NCBI GenBank assembly: GCA_030562195.1
Contig: CM060203.1
Coordinates: 7,516,208-7,580,207 of the forward strand
Origin: Nipponacmea schrenckii
Lineage: Eukaryota; Mollusca; Gastropoda; Lottiidae
Direction: 5' to 3'
DNA: 64,000 nucleotides
Of the stretch, positions 1-11,500 are shown piece by piece; positions within the stretch are counted from its first letter, which is position 1; each line of letters opens with the position of its first letter. The notes beneath the pieces are model-generated. The model was not told the origin of the DNA and did no database searches. It worked only from the letters and a program-made list of their open reading frames with translations. A program made the position numbers and the translations under genes.

Positions 1-566
1 CATTTGTATGTTTCATCTGAATAATTATGTTTGTTTCATCTGATTTAGTTCATATTATTTGAGTTGGCTATTTAAGTATAAAGTTTATTTAATCTAAGAA
101 CCCCGTTACAGGGTAGGTTATTTATTTAGTTTATTTGTACTAGGTTATGAACATAATTTCATACGTATGCAGTGTATTTGAATAATGTAGTTACCTACCT
201 TTATGACAGTACTTAATTGCGTGTATTATCCCTTTAATAGTATATGTAAGCTGTACGTACTGAACTGTGATATTTGTAAATATATATTTTAAAGGTTGTA
301 TTATATTGTTACATTAATATTGTATTTCAGGGTTTTTAAGTATATGTTAATTAAACATGAAATTGGTTTGGTAGTTTTTCATACCGCAACACCCCGAGAT
401 ATTACATTTACACTTTGCTTTGGGGTTAGTCATGGGGTATTTTAAGATCAAATTGTGGTACCGAAAAAAAAAGGAAGCCACAAGTGTCTTCGTCAATATC
501 ATAGACCTCTAGGCCTTCTTTAAATTGCAAAATAAACTGGGGTTTTATGTTTTCTTTGGACCAAAT
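1..566. other. AT-rich intergenic DNA, no gene seen
   Basis: No open frame with coding character, splice pattern or recognisable repeat was found on either strand. It could hold untranslated sequence of a gene lying to the left, but nothing shows this. Confidence 0.5.
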
Positions 567-1064
567 TTAAAGGAGCCCAGGCTTTATTTGCTTCGGACAA
601 TCATCCGACAGCCTCAAACACATGAAATCTTTTGGTTAGCTAATCAGAAATAGTCTACAGAGCTTACCTTTGAAATTTGAGCCTTCAAATCCATGTGTAT
701 CCATTATTATCCGTGTTTGAAAAATCATAATGTCCTAAGAAATTACGAACGTCCCGCCATATTGGAAAACGGTTCGTCTTGATAATCAAAGAGTTATCCT
801 TCCCGTTGTGCAATAGAGGTCATCTATATTAATAGACTACAACGCATTTTCAATTGTAGACTTTGTCAACAGGACACACAATTTTCAAACTGACTGGAGA
901 CCAGCCGCGTACAGCACGGAAAAAAAAATGAAAAGTGAAATTTTTTGTTTGAGGTATATTTCAAGGTATTTTGCGATTTTCTTAGAGCTTGAGTATTTCT
1001 GAGGACTGTTTAAATGTAACAAAGGCCCAAAACGACCCCTAAAAATCAAGCCTGGGCCTCTTTA
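567..1064. mobile_element. TTAA-flanked MITE, family A, copy 1
   Basis: A 498-bp non-coding element begins TTAAAGGAGCCCAGGCTT and ends AAGCCTGGGCCTCTTTAA, so its ends are near-perfect inverted repeats bounded by TTAA. A second, nearly identical copy lies at 12002-12500 inside a UCHL5 intron. TTAA target sites are known for piggyBac-type transposases, so I infer a non-autonomous piggyBac-like MITE. No transposase is encoded. The high identity of the two copies suggests fairly recent movement. Confidence 0.8.
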
Positions 1065-3173
1065 ACCATTAAATAAGTGGTGTCAAATTGGGAAACAGTT
1101 TGCACATTGTGCAACATAAGATTATTATTTTGGGTTTTTTCTTTGGCCATGTAGCACATTATGGTCTATGCAAACTATTAGACAATTTGAATGTCAATCT
1201 ATACTTCCCTTGGCCAAAATGTCATTAAAGAATCATACTTGAAGAATTTTTTTTTATTCCACAACAAAGCATAATAATAAGCAAGTTACATGCAGGCATA
1301 AAATTAAGAAAAATAGTCTCTACTTTACTCTACATACTAATGATACTGCTTCAAGAAACAGTTTTTGTTCTCAAAGATGGCGTTAACCAGCTCAACCTTG
1401 ACCAAACTTCTTATAATTGATCTTATCTTAGTTCTACCTTTAACTACCTACATTAAGGTTGGTTAGAATATTCGCTGAGTTTACAACCTTTCCAAAATAT
1501 CCTCAAAATTCAGCAATGAATCATTTGGTCAAGTATGAAAACCAGAACTTCAAATTCCACTCGCCTTAGTAGAATGATATGTTATACCAATTATTTGTTC
1601 AAAGGCATATATATATATATAATATAAAAACAAAATGAAATTTATGTTTTCTTGACATGTCAAATCAAAAGCTATGCGATATGACATGTTACATGGTCAG
1701 TAATTGGTCAAATTGAATATTGAAGTAAGAAACAAATTATCTCATTGACCTGTCTTCTAGGTCATAGATATCTTCAAAATTAACCTTATAAATGTGATGA
1801 AGTCACGATGGCCATGCTGTTAATTGTTCAGTGTTTTGGGAGACATAATAATATATAAAACAATGGTTATGTCAACTTCTAAAATCTATTTCTATAGCGC
1901 TATCTATTTAAGATTTTCTCTTCCGGTTACTCGCTTTATATAATTGACAAATTAAAAACATTCTGTATGCTGAACCTACTTAAGATTCACTTTGATGAAA
2001 TATCATAACCAATCGCCAAATTATAACATCAATGAATATAAGCTATGTGGACTCTCCGAAAGAGAAGTCGAGTTGACAAACCCAGTCGCAGAGTTTCTGG
2101 CATTTATGGTTAGTTAAATTGCAAATTAACTATCTAGAAGCAAAACTGGAAGATCACAAAAGTTGATGAGTTCCACTACAATTCAGGGAACAGATCTAAT
2201 TTCAAATTTTCCTACAGAACGAAAATGCCAAAAGCCGAAGGAAAAGAGACAATCAAGCCTATTTTTTTGTTGTTGATAGCAAAAACGTTCTTGGTTGATG
2301 GAAGCGCATGTACTTGCCGTCATGGAAGACATATAGCAATAAAGTTAGTAACTGGAAGTAAAATCTTAATGGTTTTGGATGCGCTTTCTATTTTGAATCA
2401 AGGGTGGGATAAGAGGAGGTACGATGTTCGCTGTGGTCACAGTGTTGTATTATCAATGCTAACTCCTATGTATCAATAATGCATACACGTGCAGTTGAAA
2501 TACCGTAGCTCTTCTATTCTCACAAAAGAAAAACAATATATAATTTACAAAGTAATAATACATCATTTGAATTTCATCATTATAGGGCCTACTCTTTTTT
2601 ATTTCTGACTATACCCAAATTTTATCAAACACCTGATTCCTGCCCTGCTCATATTAACATACAAACATATATATAAAAAAAAAAAACTATATATAGAAGA
2701 CCTAAATAAGCAGAAGATTAACAAACACAAAGCTAAACATTTAAAAAAAATGTGAACGCATTTAATCGTTATTTTGTTCACTTCTCCTCTCCCTCGCCTC
2801 CGCATTTCAATACCTTTAAAACTTGTCCACGAATTCTCCATCAGTGTGTCTGAAAGGAGAAAAAAAAACAACATTCAATTAAAGAATCTACAAATCCCTT
2901 TTCAACCAGTTCGTCTACAAAACTTCAAGTCATCTGATAAAAATTATAAAAATATATCCTTTTCAACGTTTAATAGCTAATGAAATTCGATAAAACCACG
3001 ACGCCATTCAGCACGAAAATCTGAAGTTGTTAGTTTACAATCATTTTCATAACCTAAATATAGAACTGACGACAGTGGACTGTGATTGGATTTCCAACAC
3101 ACGTCGATTTGTTTGTGACCCAACTAAAACAACCTGGAAAACTTGAACTATATTCAAGATTAGTTCAGCTTAC
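1065..3173. other. Intergenic stretch with one doubtful ORF
   Basis: No confident gene. An 84-codon frame at 2225-2479 (+) starts just after a possible splice acceptor (CCTACAG) and has a hydrophobic stretch followed by a Cys pair, so it could be an exon of a small secreted protein. No family match, no donor and no partner exon were recognised. Short (TA)n and A-rich tracts occur near 1609-1625 and 2665-2690. Confidence 0.35.
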
Positions 3174-3373
3174 CCGACGTTCTTTGATACAGTTTTTTTC
3201 TTTTGAGGAACTCTCTCTAAAGGTCCACTAGACATCAGCTGCAGCCCGTAACAGAACCTTCTAATAGACTTAGAACACCTCTTGTATGCCTTCCGCATCC
3301 TCAGTTTACCAGGGCTAGGGTCCTCCTCGTATCTTTCATAAGGCACGACGTCTGGCCTTCTTCCTAAGGCCAT
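3174..3373 (-). CDS. Orphan first coding exon of an unrecognised protein
   Basis: The minus strand has an ATG in good context (TTCAAAATGGCC) at 3373, then 66 codons rich in Arg, Lys and Pro, and then a strong donor (GG|GTAAGC) at 3174/3173. That combination looks like a real initiating exon. The peptide starts MALGRRPDVVPYERYEEDPS and ends in a basic QKKKTVSK stretch. I do not recognise the family. The following exons would lie to the left, but I could not find convincing ones in 1-3170, so the gene may run out of the window. Alternatively it is a fortuitous ORF. Confidence 0.4.
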
Positions 3374-3374
3374 T

Positions 3375-4548
3375 TTGAACCTTCGCAGTTTCCCCAGCTT
3401 GTCAGATTTCCCTTCTTGATGACCCTTGACTTCGATTTGTTCGAATAGTTCACACTTTTGAATTCGATTTTACTAGGACTTTATCCTTTGCTATTACAGT
3501 TAATTTTATGTAGTAAACCTTTAGCGAAAGGTTTGCAACTATGTTTATTTACCGACAAAACGTTTAGGTTCACCACCAACTATTATAAATAATTGAGACA
3601 TAATATGAATATTGTTCAAAACCGAGATCCATGTAAAAAGCGCAGAGATAATCTAAAGAACTTAACTGCATCTTTAACCTTTGAAATTCCATTTTGTTCA
3701 ATAAAATGTTTATAAAATAAAGTCAAATATAGTATACTGTTATGTGGTTAATGTATCTTCTACTGCTATATATACACTATATCGATTCAAATATACAGTG
3801 AATTTTAACACTAAATAAAATATTCACTCAATCAGCCTCGGCGCATTTCTGAAATTATATAACGTAGCACAATTTGAAAACACGTCTGCCTTGGACAACC
3901 ACAAGCTTTCTAATGAATACAACGCAGATTGAACGTTCTTTCTACCATTAAGGTTTTCCCAGAGAATAGTGTTCAACTCTGCATTCAACCAATCGACTAG
4001 CTTGGTTTTTTTTCAACACGTCAACAACGTTGTTAGTGGTTTAATTAAATTCTATTTAGAAATCAGGAATGAATAAAGGAGGTATATGATTTAAAATCGG
4101 TACACCGATGGGAATTCAGTACTTGCTATAGGGAAAGTAATAAATTTAAGCTGCTTATGTCATACAAATGTCACCAATCAATATTGCATGGAAAATATAT
4201 GGACTAAATGGAATTGATCAATTTAAGATATTTGCAGCTGAGATTTGCATGAAGTGGTGGTTATGTTTGGGATGAAAAATAAAATTCATTTCAGAATTAT
4301 ACTATTTGTGTGTGATCAAAACGGATAGTACTATATATGTACAATATTTCAGGACATCATAGTTTTTTGTTCAATTCGGCTACTTATCGCTCATAAAAAC
4401 ACATATGATAAGTATCCCATAAAAATTCTCATCTATCTCCAGGGGATACTAAGAATCGAAAACCTGTGACTCATACATCGCTCTGGGTATTCCCAGAAAA
4501 TGTCACAATCTACAGGTCAGATGACCTGGAGACTTGCCAAGCTTTCTG
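3375..4548. other. Intergenic, possibly promoter of the exon at 3174-3373
   Basis: No coding signal was seen on either strand. The first few hundred bases lie upstream of the minus-strand ATG at 3373 and may hold its promoter, but no clear TATA or other element stands out. Confidence 0.35.
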
Positions 4549-4857
4549 TATGGAAGCCGGTAGCGGCCATCCTCTTTTATCAATGTCGACAGGTCGCCGG
4601 ATTTCAAAGTCGCCAACTCGCCAACTCGACAAGTCGCCAACTCGACAAGTCGCCAAGTCGCCATTTCGAATTTCCGGCGACTTGTCGACTTGGCGACCTT
4701 GAAATCCGGCGACTTGTCGACTTGGCGACTTTGAAATCCGGCGAGTTAGCGACTTGGCGACTTGTCGAGTTAGCGACTTGGCGAGTTGGATTTCAAAGTC
4801 GCCAAGTCGACAAGTCGCCAAGTCGCGGTTGACCAATGGCCGCTATCGGCTTCCATA
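4549..4857. mobile_element. Foldback element with GGAAGCCG-type ends
   Basis: The 309-bp element is bounded by 22-bp inverted ends: TATGGAAGCCGGTAGCGGCC at left (4549-4570) and its reverse complement with one mismatch at right (4836-4857). The interior repeats the motif AAGTCGCCA/ACTCGAC many times in both orientations, so the whole element can fold on itself. The same end sequence occurs at 8298-8319, 28185-28206 and 31016-31037, which makes this a dispersed family. No protein is encoded; the ORFs here are products of the repeat. Confidence 0.75.
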
Positions 4858-7216
4858 TTTCTGCATATTTCATTTCAAATGTTATTATTCGTGTTTATAG
4901 CTAACTTTCGACTTCATAAATATAAAATTAAATGAAGTTTTACGTCTTATTTTTCTGTACCTTATTTGGAATTATCATTTTTGTTTCAAATTTTCCAATA
5001 GGTTAGAGCTTCTTGCAGATCAAAATGTAAAAATTTTAACTGCGATACTCATTTGCTGAAATTGAGCTCTTTTTAGCTCGTAAAATAAGTATCTTACCAA
5101 CTTTAGGCTTACAAATAGCTGGAATTAAGCTTTTTCATCTGTAAAACAATTATCTTACCGGCTATATAGATTTAATTATCAGTTGACATTATTATTATTT
5201 ATGCAGGTATACAGATAAGTGGGAATTAGTTATACGCTATCAAATTAAACATTTACATGACTACAGGTAGCTGAAATTGAGCTTTTATCAGAGATGAACG
5301 ATTTTATCGTGATATAATAGTGAATAAATAGAAGTTGTTTGCACAATAATAATTATGTAAACAGTTACAAGATTTCGGAGAACAATATTTTCCAGGGAAA
5401 TACACACCTAGGACGACTGTTCTATAAATACTCACAGTAAAATTTACGTCTCACTATTCGGAAAATGACATGCAGCCTTTTCGTTACTAGCTCGATTGAC
5501 CAAAAACATTCATTGGCAGAATGTTCTTTCGGAAAGAGGTCGCTTTATTTGCTAGGCTAACCTCTCTGAACCGCTTCCTACTTGGAATTCCCAGGGAAAG
5601 TCAATGTCAATAAGATCTATTTCTATCTGTTTTGTTTCCACATAATATGGTATATTATATATAGATCTAATGTCGTTTCGAAAAAGATTCCCAACACTAT
5701 ACGACCGTTTGCATCCCCTTAATCCAGAAATCGAAATAAAGAAAAATTTGTTTTTGTCAGTATCTCAGGATGATAGTCTTTTGCTTGTTTGCTAAGCTGA
5801 TAGAACTATTTTCAATATCGTAATTCGATATTGCATAATATCATTTGAAAGTTTGATTTAACCAAAAAAGTAAATAAATTGGACAGCAATATATTCATAT
5901 CATTTAAACAAATAAAGTACAGAAACGTAATACGCAAGAACGCCATTTAATTCCAATTCGAATTATGTATAAATGTTTCAATATAAACAAAAAAAGCTTA
6001 CATTTTTTAAAATGTTTTCTTCGTGGTATGGTGTGCAAGCCTGCTCTTGAAAACAACTTACAATTGTAGCCGATATCAGCGATTAAAGCTTTAACTGGTA
6101 TAAACGATTTCTTGATCATATGTTGTAAAGTATGCATGACGAGTCCTGCTATCCCGTTGTTTATAGTAATTACATTGGTAGGGCATTCGTATACATATCA
6201 TACATGCTGAAATGAAAAAAGAAACAACCACAACACTAAACAATAGGCCTGTATTCAATTTATTAAAAAATCTGTAATTATAGCTTACGTCTTTCTATAT
6301 ATAACAATTAGAAAACATTATAATATTATAAATGGAAGTTATAAATAGATCTTGGGAAGACTATAAAAAGTACAGAAATGAAACTAAAACAATGAATAAG
6401 CATAAAATATCTCACTTTTCGGTACCTGTTGGGCTAAAGATGCGGTAGACATAATAAGCCTATTCTTTTTCGATATCCAGATGTCAGAAAGGTACCTTTA
6501 TTATGTACAATGTAGCAAATTCATTCTCATCTGAACTGCTTGTCCCGTAATAGCCCCTCCGACCTCTATCCGTTACAAGGGGTAACTAGTGGTACTATCT
6601 GGACATGCAAAGATTTGTAACCTGTACCCCTGACCTTCAGGTTAGCTAACAACTGCCCACTCACATTATTAACCAATCGTTTTTGTTGATATCAACTAAG
6701 CATTGATAAGAAGTACCGCAATTCGGAAATTTACTTACGCATAAAAAGTTGCCAAAAACGTTTGGTGAAACACGGTCCAATTATGAAGTTCGAACAAGGT
6801 TTATAAAAGTAGGTCAAAACCACGCCCACAAAATATCAAAAATCAACTATCTTGAATCTGATAAAACCTAATTTACACTGTACATTGTAAACTTATCGAC
6901 TCGTGAAAGGACATATTAGTCTAGGGCTAACATATTATTTGCTTTTAAAAAGCGCATAAAGGAGAGATTAGACTAACGGTTATATTTTTCTTTTATGTCC
7001 TTAAATCAATTAACATTATAACGCACGGAATATGTGTTCATCAGAGAATGTCATTTGTTCTGCCCCCTCACAGTAATCGAAGCCCCCATCCAACCTTTCC
7101 CCTCCTGTCCTGGGTGTGCGGACTGCATAAGAGACTGATCCCACCCTGACAAAAAGAGGGCGACATACCCCAAAGTCCTTTACCTGTTTGTTAACAAAAA
7201 CATCTGATGATTAACC
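4858..7216. other. Intergenic, no gene seen
   Basis: AT-rich. The stretch 5030-5290 carries weak copies of an AGCTGAAATTGAGCT motif also seen near 10757-11160, 20030-20290 and 27800-27900. A minus-strand frame near 5904-6137 was considered and rejected as a gene. Confidence 0.4.
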
Positions 7217-7654
7217 GTAAAGGGATAATAGGCGTTAGAAGAAACATAAAAATTTAATTTCACTCAAATTTGGACAATAACAGTATATATCCATCAGTGG
7301 ACTTACCTGGTGTCATAACAATACATCAAAATCCCTCTATTATCGGATAAATCCACAAAATCATGTAGTTTATTATAAAACGCTTAATACTTCCATCAAG
7401 CTATTTTCAAATTGTAAAATATAAAAGGAAGTAACTCTAACATTTCACGCGTCCTTGACCTACAGACGCTTTTATTCTCAAACTGAAAGGAATCGTCGCT
7501 GGCTCACTTTTTTTTAAAATTCCGAATATATTTTTGTTGTGGCTTATTAAAATTTGGTAAAGTGTGGGATGCATACTTGTTTAACTAATAGTCAATATTT
7601 AACACAAATATAAGCCGTAGGACGAGTGTATTCTAACGCCTATCATCCCTTTAA
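7217..7654. mobile_element. TTAA-flanked MITE, family B, copy 1
   Basis: The 438-bp element runs from (G)TAAAGGGATAATAGGCG to its inverted counterpart ending ATCCCTTTAA. The left TTAA has decayed to GTAA. A better-preserved copy with perfect 24-bp inverted ends is at 12761-13236 in a UCHL5 intron. No ORF. I infer a second piggyBac-like non-autonomous family from the TTAA borders. Confidence 0.75.
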
Positions 7655-8142
7655 AGTTATCTCGAGGAGACATCTTTACTCGAGAGGCGTATTCCTCCAT
7701 GTCACCCTACCTGCTCTTATTAATATCTGAAAGTGAGAATGTTACATAAACTTATAAACCTGATGTTGATGGACCAAGCTTGAATTAAACTCTAATGGAT
7801 CAAAATTGACAAGGCCAATATTTAGACGACTGTATCCCTTAAATAACATCATGTCAAGATTTCCCCATTGCACACTGCATGGCGTTGCCCGTCTGCATTG
7901 GCCATGGGTTGCTGAAAAGTGGGAGGTAAAACTCCATTCACTTTATTTCATTCCATTTGACTCGTGCCAGAGCAAATAGGGGGTAGGCATGTTTATATTG
8001 TACATATTTTATTTTCATTGTTCGAATCAGTATAGTTATAAGTTTATTTTGTTGTGTTGAATGATCAAATTTTAATTGTTATAAGGGATAGATGTATTGA
8101 GAGACAGGCTAACTAGCCTAATTTTATACCCTTTAATAAAGA

Positions 8143-8144
<2 letters not shown>

Positions 8145-8185
<41 letters not shown>

Positions 8186-8217
8186 ATTGTTATTATTATT
8201 ATTATTATTATTATTAA

Positions 8218-8259
<42 letters not shown>
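8145..8259. repeat. (ATT)n microsatellite
   Basis: About 115 bp of almost pure ATT triplets with two small interruptions. Read on the minus strand it gives a spurious poly-isoleucine frame. Confidence 0.95.
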
Positions 8260-8297
8260 GCGATTGTTCAGATGGAAAATATGATTTCTTAGTTGGT

Positions 8298-8345
8298 TAT
8301 GGAAGCCGACTTCGGCCATATAACCCTCGACTTCACGCCCACGAG
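8298..8345. repeat. Left-end fragment of the foldback family
   Basis: TATGGAAGCCG...GGCCAT followed by a CTCGACTTC-CGCCCACGAG motif matches the left end and subterminal motif of the element starting at 28185. No matching right end was found nearby, so this is a truncated copy. Confidence 0.6.
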
Positions 8346-8552
8346 AAACAGAAACAGTGTGCCTAAATGACTGGTGGCTATTCTGTTTTCGGACATTGAG
8401 GTGTTCACTGTCCCTCAGGGTAGAACCCTGCTACAAAAAATAAAACAACAAAAAATAATGATAATAATAGGCAAAGTAATTATTAATAGTCTGATTCCTG
8501 ATCATGGGAGGTAACTCAATATTTGTTTACTTCCGTTTTTTTTTTGTGCAGC

Positions 8553-11500
8553 ATGGCGCAGAGCGCAGGTGACTGGTGTCTGATAGAAAGCGATCCTGGT
8601 GTTTTCACGGAATTAATTCGAGGATTCGGTGAGTAAAGGGTAGTTTTCGGATAGATCTCCCTCTATGTTCAAATGTATAACACATATTTTAACTGGCCCT
8701 TTCTGCAATCTGGACTCTTTCCTTTCTTCGGCTAGACAACTACCTACCAGGTGGCTGAGTGGATTAGTGGATGAGGTGGAATTGAACCATGGTTGTTCTG
8801 GAAAACAGTTTATTAAACAATTTTCTTTTGTAATACCAGTATCATATTGTTTTGATTATATTATAGGCTGTAAAGGTGTTCAAGTAGAAGAACTATGGAG
8901 TTTAGATCCAGAAAACTTTGCTAACCTCAAGTGAGTTATATTGGAGTTTCATTTGCAAAATATCAAACTAGATGCAGTCATTAATGGCTATCAGTGTTCA
9001 TTATAAATCCAATATTCAATTAAATGAAAATTATTAGTGAGTTTTCATTTACCTCAAAATTTGCAAGACCAGAAAAATATTTGGTAATGTTTCTTACTAT
9101 AATATGGAAAAACTAAATTCTATTTTCCATTATCTCCTTACTGTAAGGTATCTAGTCACTTCGTCGACATGTGAATTGGTCGACACATTTGACCAACTTG
9201 TCTACAGCCTTCAGATGATTCCATGTCTTGAATTAATACAGAATGATAATGAGTTGAAATACATGGTTTCACATGTTAAGTGATCATTCAATTGACGTAT
9301 AGATTAGCTTTAATTGAAGTAGCAGTAATCAATGGGGGGTTCGAAAAACTACATACAATTTTCGATAAATCTACATGTCATAAGCTTACAGACAGAAATG
9401 ATCTGGTTATTCTCATATAATTTAAAAAAATGGAAACAGATCCTACAAAACATGTTGTTATGCTAAATATAGGTTATGTTGTCTAAAGAACAGAGTAGAA
9501 ATATTTGTTAGTACTTACTGTTTTAATATTTGTATATTTGCACTACAAAAATTGATATATTATTGAGTACTATTTTAATAGTGCGAATTATGTTTTTGTA
9601 TGGTAATATTCTATATTACAGGCCTGTTCATGGGTTGATATTTCTATTTAAATGGGTACCAGATAAGGAACCAGATGGTTCTCTTGTGGCTGATAGTAGA
9701 CTTGATAAAATCTTCTTTGCTAAACAGGTACTGGTATACTTTTCTTATGAGGAAAGGCTGTAGTTTGTTAAACTTAACGGTCAGAAGTCTGTGGTTTAAA
9801 ACAGAAATAATATATTAATATTAATTGAAAGTAAGTTGTAGAAATGCATTTCATATTATTTTACATTATGAGTTATTACCCTTGATCGATTTGTTTTCCC
9901 ATATTGGCTGTTTCTTGTCATTAGCTCTCTTCACCGTCCTAATAAGAAATAGGAAAAATGAAAATGTAGCATTAAATTTAATATTTTTTCTGCATTTTCT
10001 TATTGAGTTATTACCCTTGATTTCAATATATCAATTCCAGGTTATTAACAATGCCTGTGCAACTCAAGCTATAATCAGTATATTATTGAACTGTGCACAT
10101 CCAGATTTGGAGCTTGGAGAAACATTGAAATCATTTAAAGAATTCTCACAAAGTTTTGATCCTGCTGTAAGTAAATTACTTATTAGAATCTTTAAACAGA
10201 TAAAAAGAAGATAATATAACTGAACATATGATCACTGATTTAAATAATTTATGATGTAATTTTAAATATTTCTAGATGTAAATCTTGGGAAACATTTGAA
10301 GCTTACTAACAACTTATCCCTTTATATTTCAGCTTCGAGGATTAAGTTTAAGTAACTCAGATGTCATCAAACAGGTTCACAATAGTTTTGCCAGGTAGGC
10401 ATGCCTTTAAATTTAAATTTATATTATAGTACAATTTACTTTAAAAGTGAAATTATACATGTAGTTGCTAATCTGAATATTCCTCTGGAAGTTCAGGTAT
10501 CAGAATGGTTTTCTTAGTTTAACTATACCACTTAATTGAGCTCCATACTGGAAAGTTTGTATTTCATCCGCCAGAGATTTACTCCAACATTAGTCTTAGT
10601 ATAAATGCCACGCTGATTGAGATTTCATTTACCAGAGATTTACTCCAAATTTTCCGACTTAATAAAAATTTTACGCCACTGACAAAATAAATTTGGCGTA
10701 AGTAACTTATGCCACGCCAGAGATATCCGGCGTAACATACATGTTTTCCATTATGGAATTGAGCTAAATTTCAGCTATCTATCTAAATATTAACATTACC
10801 ACCTAATTGAGCTTAATTTCAGCTATCTATCTAAATATTAACAATACCACCTAATTGAGCTAAATTTCAGCTATCTATCTAAATATTTAAATTACCACAT
10901 AGTTGAGCTAAATTTCAGCTATCTATCTAAATAATAACATTACCACCTAATTGAGCTAAATTTCAGCTATCTATCTAAATATTAACAATACCACCTAATT
11001 GAGCTAAATTTCAGCTATCTATCTAAATATTAACAATACCACCTAATTGAGCTAAATTTCAGCTATCTATCTAAATATTTAAATTACCACCCAGTTGAGC
11101 TAAATTTCAGCTATCTATCTAAATATTAACATTACCACCTAATTGAGCTAAATTTCAGAATCTTTATGGCTATTTTAATATTTAATTGCTTTTAGAGCCT
11201 AATTTCAGCTATTTTGTATTGTTGTCTTGAATATATGAAGGAGCTGTTAAGCTCAAAATTCAGCTATCTCTGTAGTAGTTTGATTATTTACTTTCAACTC
11301 GTTATATCTCAATTTCAATTATCCATGTCACAGATTGACAATTTTATTCCATACCGTTCTCCTACAGTTCCACATAAAGAAACATTCTGTGGAGCTTATA
11401 CTGTAATCATTTTCAGGCCTCATTCAACCAGCGCTGTTGATATATTTTTTTCCCAGCCAGACATTTTTCAAATGCTGTTTTGTTGATGTCAAATCTGCTA

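Noticed and set aside
224..237. TATTATCCCTTTAA resembling the right end of MITE family B
   Set aside because: Only 14 bp match and no element body precedes it.
4466..4836. Three ORFs of 78-110 codons over the foldback element
   Set aside because: They read through AAGTCGCCA-type repeats in both directions; low-complexity translation.
5904..6137. Minus-strand frame containing LIADIGYN...IPRRKHFKK, reminiscent of a DDE transposase
   Set aside because: The resemblance is one short motif. No other catalytic block or terminal repeats were found nearby.
8113..8319. Minus-strand ORF with poly-isoleucine
   Set aside because: Translation of an (ATT)n microsatellite.
10757..11160. CRISPR-like regular spacing (also considered at 22440-23693 and 46080-47345)
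   Set aside because: The units are head-to-tail with no unique spacers, and the host genome is clearly animal.
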